64,000 bases of DNA from Bacteroidota bacterium. Its GTDB lineage: Bacteria; Bacteroidota; Bacteroidia; Chitinophagales; Chitinophagaceae. The notes under the pieces were generated by a model that ran no database searches, was not told where the DNA came from, and saw only the letters and a program-made list of their open reading frames with translations. Both the position numbers and the translations under genes were made by a program. Shown here piece by piece: positions 1 through 6,671 of the stretch. Positions within the stretch are counted from its first letter, which is position 1. The number at the start of each line of letters is the position of its first letter. The stretch covers positions 1 to 64,000 of the forward strand of contig JAEWJK010000016.1 of assembly GCA_023386555.1 (NCBI GenBank). The letters run 5' to 3'.

Positions 1-220
1 AATGTCCTGGTATAGAAATAGCCTTTGCAGAAAAAGCGAGCAGTTGCAACAAGCTACACTTTCAGCAACCCAAACAGCGAAACAGTTCAGTAAAGAATCA
101 CAGCTAAATCAACAGATGTGATACAGCTTCATCAAAGCGTTGAATGGATGTGCTGTATTATCATCCATTCTTGATCTTTTTGTAACTTTTTCCATCAAGG
201 GAAAAAGTTATTAATAAAGA
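1..220. repeat. Direct repeat, copy 1 (partial at window edge)
   Basis: This segment is repeated almost base for base at 375-590, offset by about 374 bp. I see only scattered substitutions (for example cagttcagt versus cagttcaat) and a one-base indel near 'tgctgtatta'. The left end is cut by the window edge, so the unit may be longer or occur more times upstream. It contains no recognised gene. Confidence 0.85.
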
Positions 221-246
221 AAAAAGCGGCTTCGGATTCACAATCA

Positions 247-270
247 TTTGTTGGTGACAACACCAACAAA
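247..270. repeat. Perfect 10-bp hairpin, TTGTTGGT family
   Basis: TTTGTTGGTG, loop ACAA, CACCAACAAA. It shares the stem core TTGTTGGT/ACCAACAA with the hairpin at 733-756. There is no T-run on either side, so it is more like a REP-type palindrome than a terminator. Confidence 0.75.
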
Positions 271-374
271 GGCTAGAGGTCAGCATGACATGCGCCTTGA
301 AAGAATGCCTCAGCAAAGATCATCACGCTGCTACACCATCAGCCATCTTACCTGCATCTTTTTCTGCCTAACAA

Positions 375-590
375 AATGTCCTGGTATAGAAATAGCCTTT
401 GCAGAAAAAGCGAGCAGTTGCAACAAGCTACACTTTCAGCAACCCAAACAGCGAAACAGTTCAATAAAGAATCACAGCCAAATCAACAGATGTGATACAG
501 CTTCATCAAAGCGTCGAATGGATGTGCTGTTCTTCATCCATTCTTGATCTTTTTGTAACTTTTTCCATCAAGGGAAAAAGTTATTAATAA
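375..590. repeat. Direct repeat, copy 2
   Basis: Second copy of the unit at 1-220. It ends near the shared 'gggaaaaagttattaataa'. The 154-bp spacer between copies contains a perfect hairpin at 247-270. The high identity points to a recent duplication or to a tandem array that extends left of the window. Confidence 0.85.
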
Positions 591-732
591 AAGAAAGAGA
601 GGGTCAGTGCTAAAGCCCGGTTTTAAATTTATTCATTTTGTCTACAGCTAAAGGCTATAGCTATTTGTTTAGAAATCACTAGCAGAAAAGCCTTGCGTCT
701 TAGCGCCATTGCGGTTAATTCTTCTTCAAGCC

Positions 733-756
733 GTTGTTGGTCGCCTGACCAACAAC
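733..756. repeat. Perfect 10-bp hairpin, TTGTTGGT family
   Basis: GTTGTTGGTC, loop GCCT, GACCAACAAC, just downstream of the minus-strand methyltransferase gene. It could help end that transcript, but no T-tract follows on the minus strand. It is related to the hairpin at 247-270. Confidence 0.75.
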
Positions 757-774
757 ATTACATTGTATGAGTAT

Positions 775-1566
775 CTATCCCTTCATCACCATTACATGAA
801 TCATATTTCCTTCCACATCTATAAAACTTCGTTGCTGAATGTAGCGTTCAAGTGCATCTATTAATCTTCTTGCGATGATCCTTTCGGGAGTAGCGAGTAT
901 TACTACAGCACCCGAACTAAGAAACGCAGTGATCATTCGTTGCACAGCTTCAATGTCGGCGGCAGCATAATTAACATCACTCAGCAGCACAATGTCTGGT
1001 GTAATGGTATGGTCATACTCACTCCAGTCTATCACCTGTGCAGTTACATTCTTAAAATGATTGTGTGCAATGGAATACTGCATGCATTGCACAGCTTCGG
1101 TACTTATATCACTGGCTACCACAGCATCAGCCCAACGGCATACCAGTAATGATGGCAGTGCAAGTCCTGCTCCCAGCTCCAGTACCTTTTTATACATAAA
1201 TATATCCGGGTGCAGCATAGCAAACTTGCATAGGGCAATAGCAGCCGGCCATAACCTTGCCCAGAAGGGAAACATGGGCTTTTCACCGGAGACACATGCC
1301 TTATCATAAGCAGATCGAATAAATGCTTCGTCAGGAATAAAAGCGGTTAACTGCTCTCCGATGAAATTGAATGTGGTTAGGTGATAATGGTCTGGAACAG
1401 GCATATAAGAGGTGCAAGGTAAATCATATAAACTATGCAGTGAGGGGAGCAAATGGTTTGCAGTGTTTGGCGTTTGTTGGTCTTGTAAACAATCAACAAC
1501 GGCATCCAAAAAATTATTCATGAAACTGGTCTTCGAGAGCTTAGACTGACAATAAGAGAGTTTCAA
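775..1566 (-). CDS. Class I SAM-dependent methyltransferase, METTL21/METTL20-like
   Basis: The 263-residue protein has a Rossmann-type SAM-binding core. Motif I reads VLELGAGLALPSLL, followed by VVASDIS (acidic end of strand 2) and PDIVLLSDVNY (motif IV region). This order, and the 'FPFWARLWPAA' segment before motif I, resemble the METTL21/ETF-beta-lysine and nicotinamide-N-methyltransferase-like family that methylates protein lysines. The substrate cannot be told from sequence. The start is uncertain: Met16 (position 1521) is an alternative and would drop a poorly conserved-looking leader. The gene stands alone, convergent with nothing on its 3' side. Confidence 0.75.
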   Translation of the reverse strand: MKLSYCQSKLSKTSFMNNFLDAVVDCLQDQQTPNTANHLLPSLHSLYDLPCTSYMPVPDHYHLTTFNFIGEQLTAFIPDEAFIRSAYDKACVSGEKPMFPFWARLWPAAIALCKFAMLHPDIFMYKKVLELGAGLALPSLLVCRWADAVVASDISTEAVQCMQYSIAHNHFKNVTAQVIDWSEYDHTITPDIVLLSDVNYAAADIEAVQRMITAFLSSGAVVILATPERIIARRLIDALERYIQQRSFIDVEGNMIHVMVMKG

Positions 1567-1666
1567 ACTGGCATTTCACAACAGACTCACATCGATACTA
1601 TCTGTCATTGATTTTTGTCAACGTTATTTCTTATCAATAAGCAATACCCACCCAATATACCAGTGG

Positions 1667-1674
1667 TAGCTTTG
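1667..1674 (+). promoter_or_regulatory. Candidate -7 box TAGCTTTG
   Basis: Matches TAnnTTTG, the Bacteroidota primary sigma factor -7 element. It lies 77 bp before the 33-codon ORF at 1752. I do not see a clear TTG at the expected -33 distance, so this is tentative. Confidence 0.35.
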
Positions 1675-1751
1675 CAGTACAATAAGATTGCTTAGAGGGA
1701 ATATTATTATAACCAATAGTGAACATATTTTCTAACGATAAATCATTTATT

Positions 1752-1853
1752 ATGACAACAACATTCACAATCCTTTTCCTGATAGTAGTGGTATTTGCTG
1801 CATCTCTACTGTGGGTGCTGAGAACAAATATCAAACGGCAGGACAGAGGTTAA
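1752..1853 (+). CDS. 33-residue single-pass membrane microprotein
   Basis: A short ORF starting MTTTFTILFLIVVVFAASLL and continuing with WVLRTNIKRQDRG. It has one strongly hydrophobic helix (about residues 4-23) followed by a basic tail, so a single membrane span with the C-terminus in the cytoplasm is expected. Support for a real gene is contextual: a TAnnTTTG box upstream (1667) and a strong 12-bp rho-independent hairpin 30 bp after the stop (1883-1910). I recognise no family. The opposite-strand frame across this interval looks like a shadow. Confidence 0.5.
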   Translation: MTTTFTILFLIVVVFAASLLWVLRTNIKRQDRG

Positions 1854-1882
1854 CAACTTTACGTTTTCATTGTACATTCAAC

Positions 1883-1910
1883 AAAATGATCCGCAGAAGC
1901 GGATCATTTT
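1883..1910. terminator. Bidirectional rho-independent terminator
   Basis: AAAATGATCCGC, loop AGAA, GCGGATCATTTT: a perfect 12-bp stem with A-run and T-run flanks. It can end the plus-strand microprotein transcript and the minus-strand 1943-4753 gene, whose stop lies 33 bp away. Confidence 0.85.
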
Positions 1911-1942
1911 ATTTGACCAAATCCAACATCGAAATCATTGGG

Positions 1943-4753
1943 TTAATGCTTTATCACCTGTGCTAAATGTTTTTCATCATTTCCCGACAGAATAAGAAAA
2001 TATACACCTGCAGGCAGATCAACGATATTGATCGTCATCATGCTGCTACCAGACTCTACAGGTAGTTGGCGTAATACTTTCCCTGCAACATTTGTTATAA
2101 CCAGTGAGCGGTATAAGGACTGTTTAAAGGAGAGGTTAATATTATCTTTCGTTGGGTTAGGATAGACTTTGATGATATGATTGTTTTCAAACCGAACAGT
2201 TCTTGTGCCTAATATTTGTTTTCTTCCATCCAGGTCTACCTGCTCAAGCCTGTAATAGTTAAGACCCTTAGATGGAATGTCATGATAGTATGTATAATAA
2301 TGTGCTGTAGCAGAATTGCCATTAGCTGCCACCGTACCCAGTTCGATAAAATTCCTGCCGTCAATACTATGGCTTACGATGAACATTTTATTATTAGCTT
2401 CTGAGGCTGTATTCCATTCAAGTATTGCACGGCCTTCCTGCGATTTAGCTGTATAGCTAATCAATTGAACCGGTAATACATCAGGGTGTGAGATCTTTTT
2501 GGCAAATACACCACCTTTGTAGGAACGATACACTACTAAAATATCATCACCATCAAAAGCCATCGTGATATTACTGCTTTCACTTGGCGTAAAAGCAGAG
2601 TTACCCACTACCGTCCAATTATCAGTAGAACTTGAACCTGTAAACTTCTTCACAGTGGCTTTAGATGCTGCTGGTCCATCACTATACGCTACATAAGGAG
2701 TATTTCCACGATACATAAAATGGTAACCAAAAGAATATGATGGCCTTGTACTGTTGCCAATGTCTTGCCAGTCGCTACCATCAAAATACTCCACCCTGTC
2801 TTTATACTTAACATGCAATATATTGTTTTGCATAAAGAGCTCGGGAAAGCTTTCATCTCCTAACGAAAAACCTCTTGGCCCTAATAATTCCCAGGCGGTA
2901 CCGCTAAACCTCATAACAGTTAAATTAGTGTTTGCTCCTGCATCTCTGAAAGCAATATGCGGTATGTTATTAAATACATTGATCGTTACATCTGAAACAG
3001 CAGATGGTGTAAAACCCGCTGAGCCTACTGTTACCCACGCCGATCCATTGTATTGTTTAACTGTTGCCTTATCACTTTGTGTTGGATCTCGATATACGAT
3101 GTAGGATGGTGCTCCATTGCCGTCGTATGTAATATTAAAACTAGAACTAACGGCAATACTTCCACTTCCAAACGAAGCTGATTGTATCGTTTGCCACGAG
3201 GTGCCATCGTATTTTTTCATCACAACAGAATGATTCCCTGAAACCACCTGGCGATAAACTACAATAGGTGCATTGGTGTTATCGAAATGTAGTGAAAGGG
3301 GTATTACATTACTTGCAATTGAAGCACCCACATCTTCCCAGGTTGTACCATTATAACGCACTATCATTAGGGTGTTGCTGCTATTGGTATAGATATAATA
3401 TGGCATAGTGCCATTATCGAAACAAAGTCGGGAATAATCCACAGAGGCCGGAGTAAAATCTTCAGTACCCACCGTTTCCCAGATGGTACCATTAAACTTT
3501 TTTACATTGCCTTTATTGCCTGTTCCCCTGTAATAGATATAAGGAGTAGTGCCATTGAATACAAAACGTGCCAGTGCATCAGTTATGTACAGGTTGGTAA
3601 CCATGCCAGCTCTTTCCCAGCCGGTACCTGCAGCATTCAGTTTCATTACCACAGCCTCGTTGTAAGTGTTGGTACTAGGTCCACTGGCATAGGTTACATA
3701 AGGAGTAGTACCATCTACGGCCAGCGACAGGTTATAAGCACCTGCAGTAGAGAAACCTTCATTGCCAACGGTAATCCAGTTTGTTCCATCAAACTTTTTT
3801 ACCGTGGCTCGTTGACCGTTTATAGATGCATCATCTTTATAAGCAACATACGGTACACCACCACTAATCTTAAGAGAAACGAAGGTTGCAGTACCAGTAG
3901 AGAATCCCTGGCTTCCCACAGGTTCCCAGGTAGTTCCGTTGAACTTTAGCACACATACTTTGTTACTGTATTCAAAGCTGGAATAAGCAATGTATGGGGT
4001 AGTTCCGTCAAACGCTAAGCAAGTATATTGAACCATTCCGGCTCCAATAACAGGTAAGCCAAAGCCGGCAGTGCCTACAGTTTCCCAGCTTGTGCCATTA
4101 AACTTTTTTACTGTTGCACCGTTAGATGCATCGGTATCTTTATACGAAACATAAGGCGTGTTGCCCAGGAAAGCCAATGAAAAGTCTGCGCCATTACCAA
4201 AGCCGGGTGTGCCAACATTTTCCCATGCAGTGCCATTGAATTTTTTTACAGTAAGCAGATTATTCTCTTTATAAAAAACATAAGGAGTATTGTCCTGTGA
4301 AAATTCAAAGCAGATTAAATCGGCTGCAGTAGTAGAGAAAGGAGTGCCTCCAACAATATCCCATGATGTACCATTGTACATTCTTACAATGCCCCTGTTA
4401 CTGGTACCGGAATGTTTGTAAGCCACATAAGGAGTAGTGCCACTGAAACGTAAATTCAGGAAACTACCACCACCTACCGCACCAGAAATTTTTCCGCTAC
4501 CAATCAAATCCCATCCCGATCCATCGGCTTTCAATTTCTTAACATACACCCCTTCTTCATCATAAGCTACATACGGAGTACCATTCAAAACCGTGATCGA
4601 GGGCCAGCTTGCATTTTTGTAACTTAGCTTATCGAAATCATTCGGTCCCCATGGTTGCCAGGTTTGTGCCTCACCCTTCCACGAATTGCAGAGAAGTAAA
4701 ACCAGAATTAATAGATGCATGCTAAACTTTTGTAGTGTAAACATCCTGTTCAT
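1943..4753 (-). CDS. Secreted repeat protein with type IX sorting domain
   Basis: A 936-residue exported protein. The N-terminus has a basic start and hydrophobic core ending near Ala29 (signal peptide, NSWKGEAQ). The body consists of about 14 degenerate repeats of 50-60 residues, each with a [FY]NGTxWExVGxxGF core and a TPYVAY strand, which suggests a beta-propeller-like or stacked beta fold. Residues of about 770-850 form a 'YTAKSQEGRAILEWNTASEANN' type linker domain common before sorting tags. The last ~75 residues (VYPNPTKDNINLSF ... GVYFLIL) are a Por secretion system C-terminal sorting domain. It is therefore probably exported by T9SS and anchored to or released from the cell surface. 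Ligand unknown. Confidence 0.85.
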   Translation of the reverse strand: MNRMFTLQKFSMHLLILVLLLCNSWKGEAQTWQPWGPNDFDKLSYKNASWPSITVLNGTPYVAYDEEGVYVKKLKADGSGWDLIGSGKISGAVGGGSFLNLRFSGTTPYVAYKHSGTSNRGIVRMYNGTSWDIVGGTPFSTTAADLICFEFSQDNTPYVFYKENNLLTVKKFNGTAWENVGTPGFGNGADFSLAFLGNTPYVSYKDTDASNGATVKKFNGTSWETVGTAGFGLPVIGAGMVQYTCLAFDGTTPYIAYSSFEYSNKVCVLKFNGTTWEPVGSQGFSTGTATFVSLKISGGVPYVAYKDDASINGQRATVKKFDGTNWITVGNEGFSTAGAYNLSLAVDGTTPYVTYASGPSTNTYNEAVVMKLNAAGTGWERAGMVTNLYITDALARFVFNGTTPYIYYRGTGNKGNVKKFNGTIWETVGTEDFTPASVDYSRLCFDNGTMPYYIYTNSSNTLMIVRYNGTTWEDVGASIASNVIPLSLHFDNTNAPIVVYRQVVSGNHSVVMKKYDGTSWQTIQSASFGSGSIAVSSSFNITYDGNGAPSYIVYRDPTQSDKATVKQYNGSAWVTVGSAGFTPSAVSDVTINVFNNIPHIAFRDAGANTNLTVMRFSGTAWELLGPRGFSLGDESFPELFMQNNILHVKYKDRVEYFDGSDWQDIGNSTRPSYSFGYHFMYRGNTPYVAYSDGPAASKATVKKFTGSSSTDNWTVVGNSAFTPSESSNITMAFDGDDILVVYRSYKGGVFAKKISHPDVLPVQLISYTAKSQEGRAILEWNTASEANNKMFIVSHSIDGRNFIELGTVAANGNSATAHYYTYYHDIPSKGLNYYRLEQVDLDGRKQILGTRTVRFENNHIIKVYPNPTKDNINLSFKQSLYRSLVITNVAGKVLRQLPVESGSSMMTINIVDLPAGVYFLILSGNDEKHLAQVIKH

Positions 4754-4905
4754 TGTGATAGATTTTTTAATTATTCAAAGTGGTTAAATACTTGTCCATT
4801 CAAACAATAACTATTGTCTGTAATGTTAACGATGAGTAGGTGAGGTGAAATGCGAAAAAAGAATAATATTTAATACAGCTCAATAATACATATGTAGTAT
4901 TTTCC

Positions 4906-5273
4906 GTGAGGTATAGTTTACCGGGTAATACGTTTTGGCAGAATATTCCTAAGCGTCAGCCCGACAGTACAGAATTGGCAGCATTTGTCGCAGCTTTTCA
5001 AACCATACGTTTGCCTTGGATCTTCACATTGGAAAAACTCGACGAATCTATATTCATCACACGAATGGCAGCCACTAAGAAATTATTTCCCTCACATGAC
5101 TTTTTGTTCATAGCTCCCGCACGAACTAAGAGTTTTATGTGATACAGCTTGCAGGAAGTAAAGTAAAAGAAATAATAAAACTGGCCGGTGCAATGGTTAT
5201 GAATTTAGATGGCAGTTTAGGTAAATCGTTTGTACGTATTGATGGCGAAGGAAACATATCACCTTCAGGTTAG
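4906..5273 (+). pseudogene. Possible decayed gene remnants
   Basis: Two adjacent open segments in different frames look like remains of one coding sequence. The first is 4906-5142 (78 codons, starting at a GTG inside 'ccgtgaggtatag', contains FWQNIPKRQPDSTELAAF). The second is 5139-5273, reading VIQLAGSKVKEIIKLAGAMV then a segment ending NISPSG, which has protein-like composition but no start. I cannot name the parent family. The interval has no other gene, so decay by frameshift is a reasonable reading, but chance open frames are not excluded. Confidence 0.3.
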
Positions 5274-5373
5274 GTGGCAGGGCAACAAACTTTTTCCAAA
5301 GCATCAGCGTGCTGGTAATATTTCTGTAACACCTATAATATTCTTTATACGAATGCGAAAAAGTTATAAAACA

Positions 5374-5400
5374 AAAAGTCCCGAAAACTTCGGGACTTTT
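5374..5400. terminator. Rho-independent terminator
   Basis: AAAAGTCCCGAA, loop AAC, TTCGGGACTTTT: a perfect 12-bp stem. It lies 22 bp after the stop of the minus-strand H1-like gene and ends in a T-run in that direction. It is also symmetric enough to stop plus-strand readthrough. Confidence 0.85.
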
Positions 5401-5422
5401 CAAGTCTATTGCTAGACGAAGA

Positions 5423-5608
5423 TTATTTCTTCTTAGCAGCTTTCTTAGCTGTTTTTTTAGCTGCAGCTTTTTTCTTAGGAGCAGCTTTTTTTGCAGCTTT
5501 CTTAGCGGCTTTCTTTGGAGCAGCTTTCTTAGCGGCTTTTTTAGGAGCAGCTTTCTTTGCAGCTTTCTTAGGAGCAGCTTTTTTAGCGGCTTTCTTTGCA
5601 GTTGCCAT
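5423..5608 (-). CDS. Histone H1-like Lys/Ala-rich protein
   Basis: A 61-residue basic protein made almost only of Lys, Ala and Pro, with repeated AAKKAAPKK units, like the C-terminal tail of histone H1 and the bacterial H1-like proteins (Hc1/AlgP type tails). Such tails bind DNA non-specifically and compact the nucleoid. The underlying DNA is an imperfect tandem repeat, so the copy number may drift between strains. It follows rplU and rpmA on the same strand after a 76-bp gap and has its own terminator. The start ATG is the only plausible one. Confidence 0.8.
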   Translation of the reverse strand: MATAKKAAKKAAPKKAAKKAAPKKAAKKAAPKKAAKKAAKKAAPKKKAAAKKTAKKAAKKK

Positions 5609-5684
5609 GTTGTTTGAATTTAATGGTTAGTTAATAATGGCTTAAAAATAAGCACTTTATTCAAACTGCAAAAAAATATTTTTT

Positions 5685-5951
5685 TTAGGCTGTTGCTTCA
5701 ACCGCTTTTACAGATACAGTTGTTTTCTCATCTTTCGATTTTCTGAACTCAACAACACCATCTGTTAATGCAAACAACGTAAAATCTCTTCCGCATCCAA
5801 CGTTCTTTCCAGGATGATAAACAGTACCTCTTTGACGTACGATGATGTTACCAGCAATTGCAGGCTGACCACCAAATATTTTTACACCAAGGCGTTTGCT
5901 TTGTGAGTCTCTACCGTTCTTTACCGAACCTTCACCTTTTTTGTGTGCCAT
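5685..5951 (-). CDS. rpmA: 50S ribosomal protein L27
   Basis: 88 residues, normal length for L27. The N-terminus MAHKKGEGSVKNGRDSQSKRLGVKIFG is the conserved L27 start, and GNIIVRQRGTVYHPGKNVGCGRDFTLFAL matches the rest of the family. The N-terminal tail reaches towards the peptidyl transferase centre. There is no processed N-terminal leader as seen in Firmicutes. It follows rplU by 45 bp on the same strand, the usual rplU-rpmA arrangement. Confidence 0.97.
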   Translation of the reverse strand: MAHKKGEGSVKNGRDSQSKRLGVKIFGGQPAIAGNIIVRQRGTVYHPGKNVGCGRDFTLFALTDGVVEFRKSKDEKTTVSVKAVEATA

Positions 5952-5996
5952 AACTTTTAAAATTTAGAAATTCGAATTTCGAGGTTCGAACTTTAC

Positions 5997-6296
5997 TTAT
6001 GCGATACTTTCAATTTTGATCTGTGTGTACTGTGTTCTATGACCATGCTTTTTTCTGAAGCCTTTTCTTCTCTTCATTTTAAAAGCGATCACTTTATCAC
6101 CTTGTACAAACTCGTTAACGATCTCAGCTTTTACAACAGCTTTTGCATCTGTTGAAATTTTGTTGTCCTTAGATGTCATCATAACATCGCTGAATTCAAC
6201 TTTGTCTCCGTTTTTACCAGACAGGTGAGGAACATACAGGCTTTGACCTTCCTGTACTCTAAATTGCTGACCTGCGATTTTTACTACTGCAAACAT
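5997..6296 (-). CDS. rplU: 50S ribosomal protein L21
   Basis: 99 residues beginning MFAVVKIAGQQFRVQEGQ, the conserved L21 opening, with the C-terminal KMKRRKGFRKKHGHRTQYTQIKI rRNA-binding segment. It is first in the rplU-rpmA operon. Two TAnnTTTG-like boxes lie just upstream on the minus strand (6319-6326 and 6305-6312). The length is close to the usual 100-103 residues. Confidence 0.97.
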   Translation of the reverse strand: MFAVVKIAGQQFRVQEGQSLYVPHLSGKNGDKVEFSDVMMTSKDNKISTDAKAVVKAEIVNEFVQGDKVIAFKMKRRKGFRKKHGHRTQYTQIKIESIA

Positions 6297-6318
6297 GGCT
6301 TATCCAAAATTAGGACGG

Positions 6319-6326
6319 CAAAAGTA
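6319..6326 (-). promoter_or_regulatory. Candidate -7 box for rplU-rpmA
   Basis: Minus-strand TACTTTTG matches TAnnTTTG and would give a leader of about 15-17 nt before the rplU ATG at 6296. A second match, TAATTTTG (6305-6312), is too close to the start to give a leader. No clear -33 TTG. Confidence 0.4.
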
Positions 6327-6475
6327 AGGGTTTTAGGCTAAAAGGAAAGTATGCAGTGAAAGATTTTTTGTTAACCAGCTCTAAATCTTCGTGGTCTAAC
6401 CGCTTGTGTCAGTTTCTCCCGACCCATTCGGGACTCACTTCAGGGTTCAGAACCTTGTGGAGCGATGCAAAGATA

Positions 6476-6620
6476 GGAACACAGATGACGCTGATTAAGC
6501 AGATCAACGCTGATTTTCAACTATTACGTTAATTTCCTGATCAAGTCAGCCAATTTAGATGTATAGCCTGAACCCTATATAATCTGTGACAATCAGTTAA
6601 ATCTGAGTCATCCGTGTTCC
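6476..6620. repeat. Long imperfect inverted repeat
   Basis: The left arm at 6476-6504 starts GGAACACAGATGACGCTGAT. The complement of the right arm starts GGAACACGGATGACTCAGAT (from 6620 backwards). The arms are about 25-30 nt and enclose roughly 80 bp. I know similar 'ACACGGATGAC...GGATTAACGG' palindromes as frequent intergenic elements in Bacteroidota and some other phyla; identity with them is from memory. Confidence 0.6.
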
Positions 6621-6648
6621 CATTTCCCCTTATCCCATGTTCCTATAG

Positions 6649-6656
6649 TACATTTG
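6649..6656 (+). promoter_or_regulatory. Candidate -7 box TACATTTG
   Basis: Matches TAnnTTTG. The start codon ATG at 6672 lies 15 nt downstream of the box, giving a leader of about 9 nt. The box overlaps the TTG at 6654 that opens a longer frame, which argues against that TTG being the start. Confidence 0.45.
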
Positions 6657-6671
6657 CCACTATTTTACCGC

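Larger units (their letters stand above)
1..774. other. Gene-free region with direct duplication and hairpins
   Basis: I find no convincing gene in this stretch. A 99-codon open frame covering 248-547 lies across the duplicated DNA, has no start signal and no recognisable domain, and is treated as chance. The region holds a direct duplication (1-220 and 375-590), two related 10-bp hairpins (247-270 and 733-756), and a short fragment around 690-718 resembling the 'GCGTCTTtGCGGTT' type of Bacteroidota intergenic repeat also seen at 54841-54895. Confidence 0.6.
6297..6671. other. Intergenic region, rplU to GH3-like gene
   Basis: Divergent intergenic region of 375 bp. It holds the rplU promoter candidates, a long imperfect inverted repeat (6476-6620) and the promoter candidate of the GH3-like gene (6649-6656). 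No gene is seen. Confidence 0.6.

Noticed and set aside
248..547. 99-codon frame in the left edge region
   Set aside because: It crosses the direct duplication, has no start signal and no protein-like composition. Its second half is also present, in another context, in the other repeat copy.
5409..5630. 73-codon plus-strand open frame rich in Phe/Leu/Ala
   Set aside because: It is the exact antisense of the Lys/Ala-rich H1-like gene, and the composition follows from the complementary codons.
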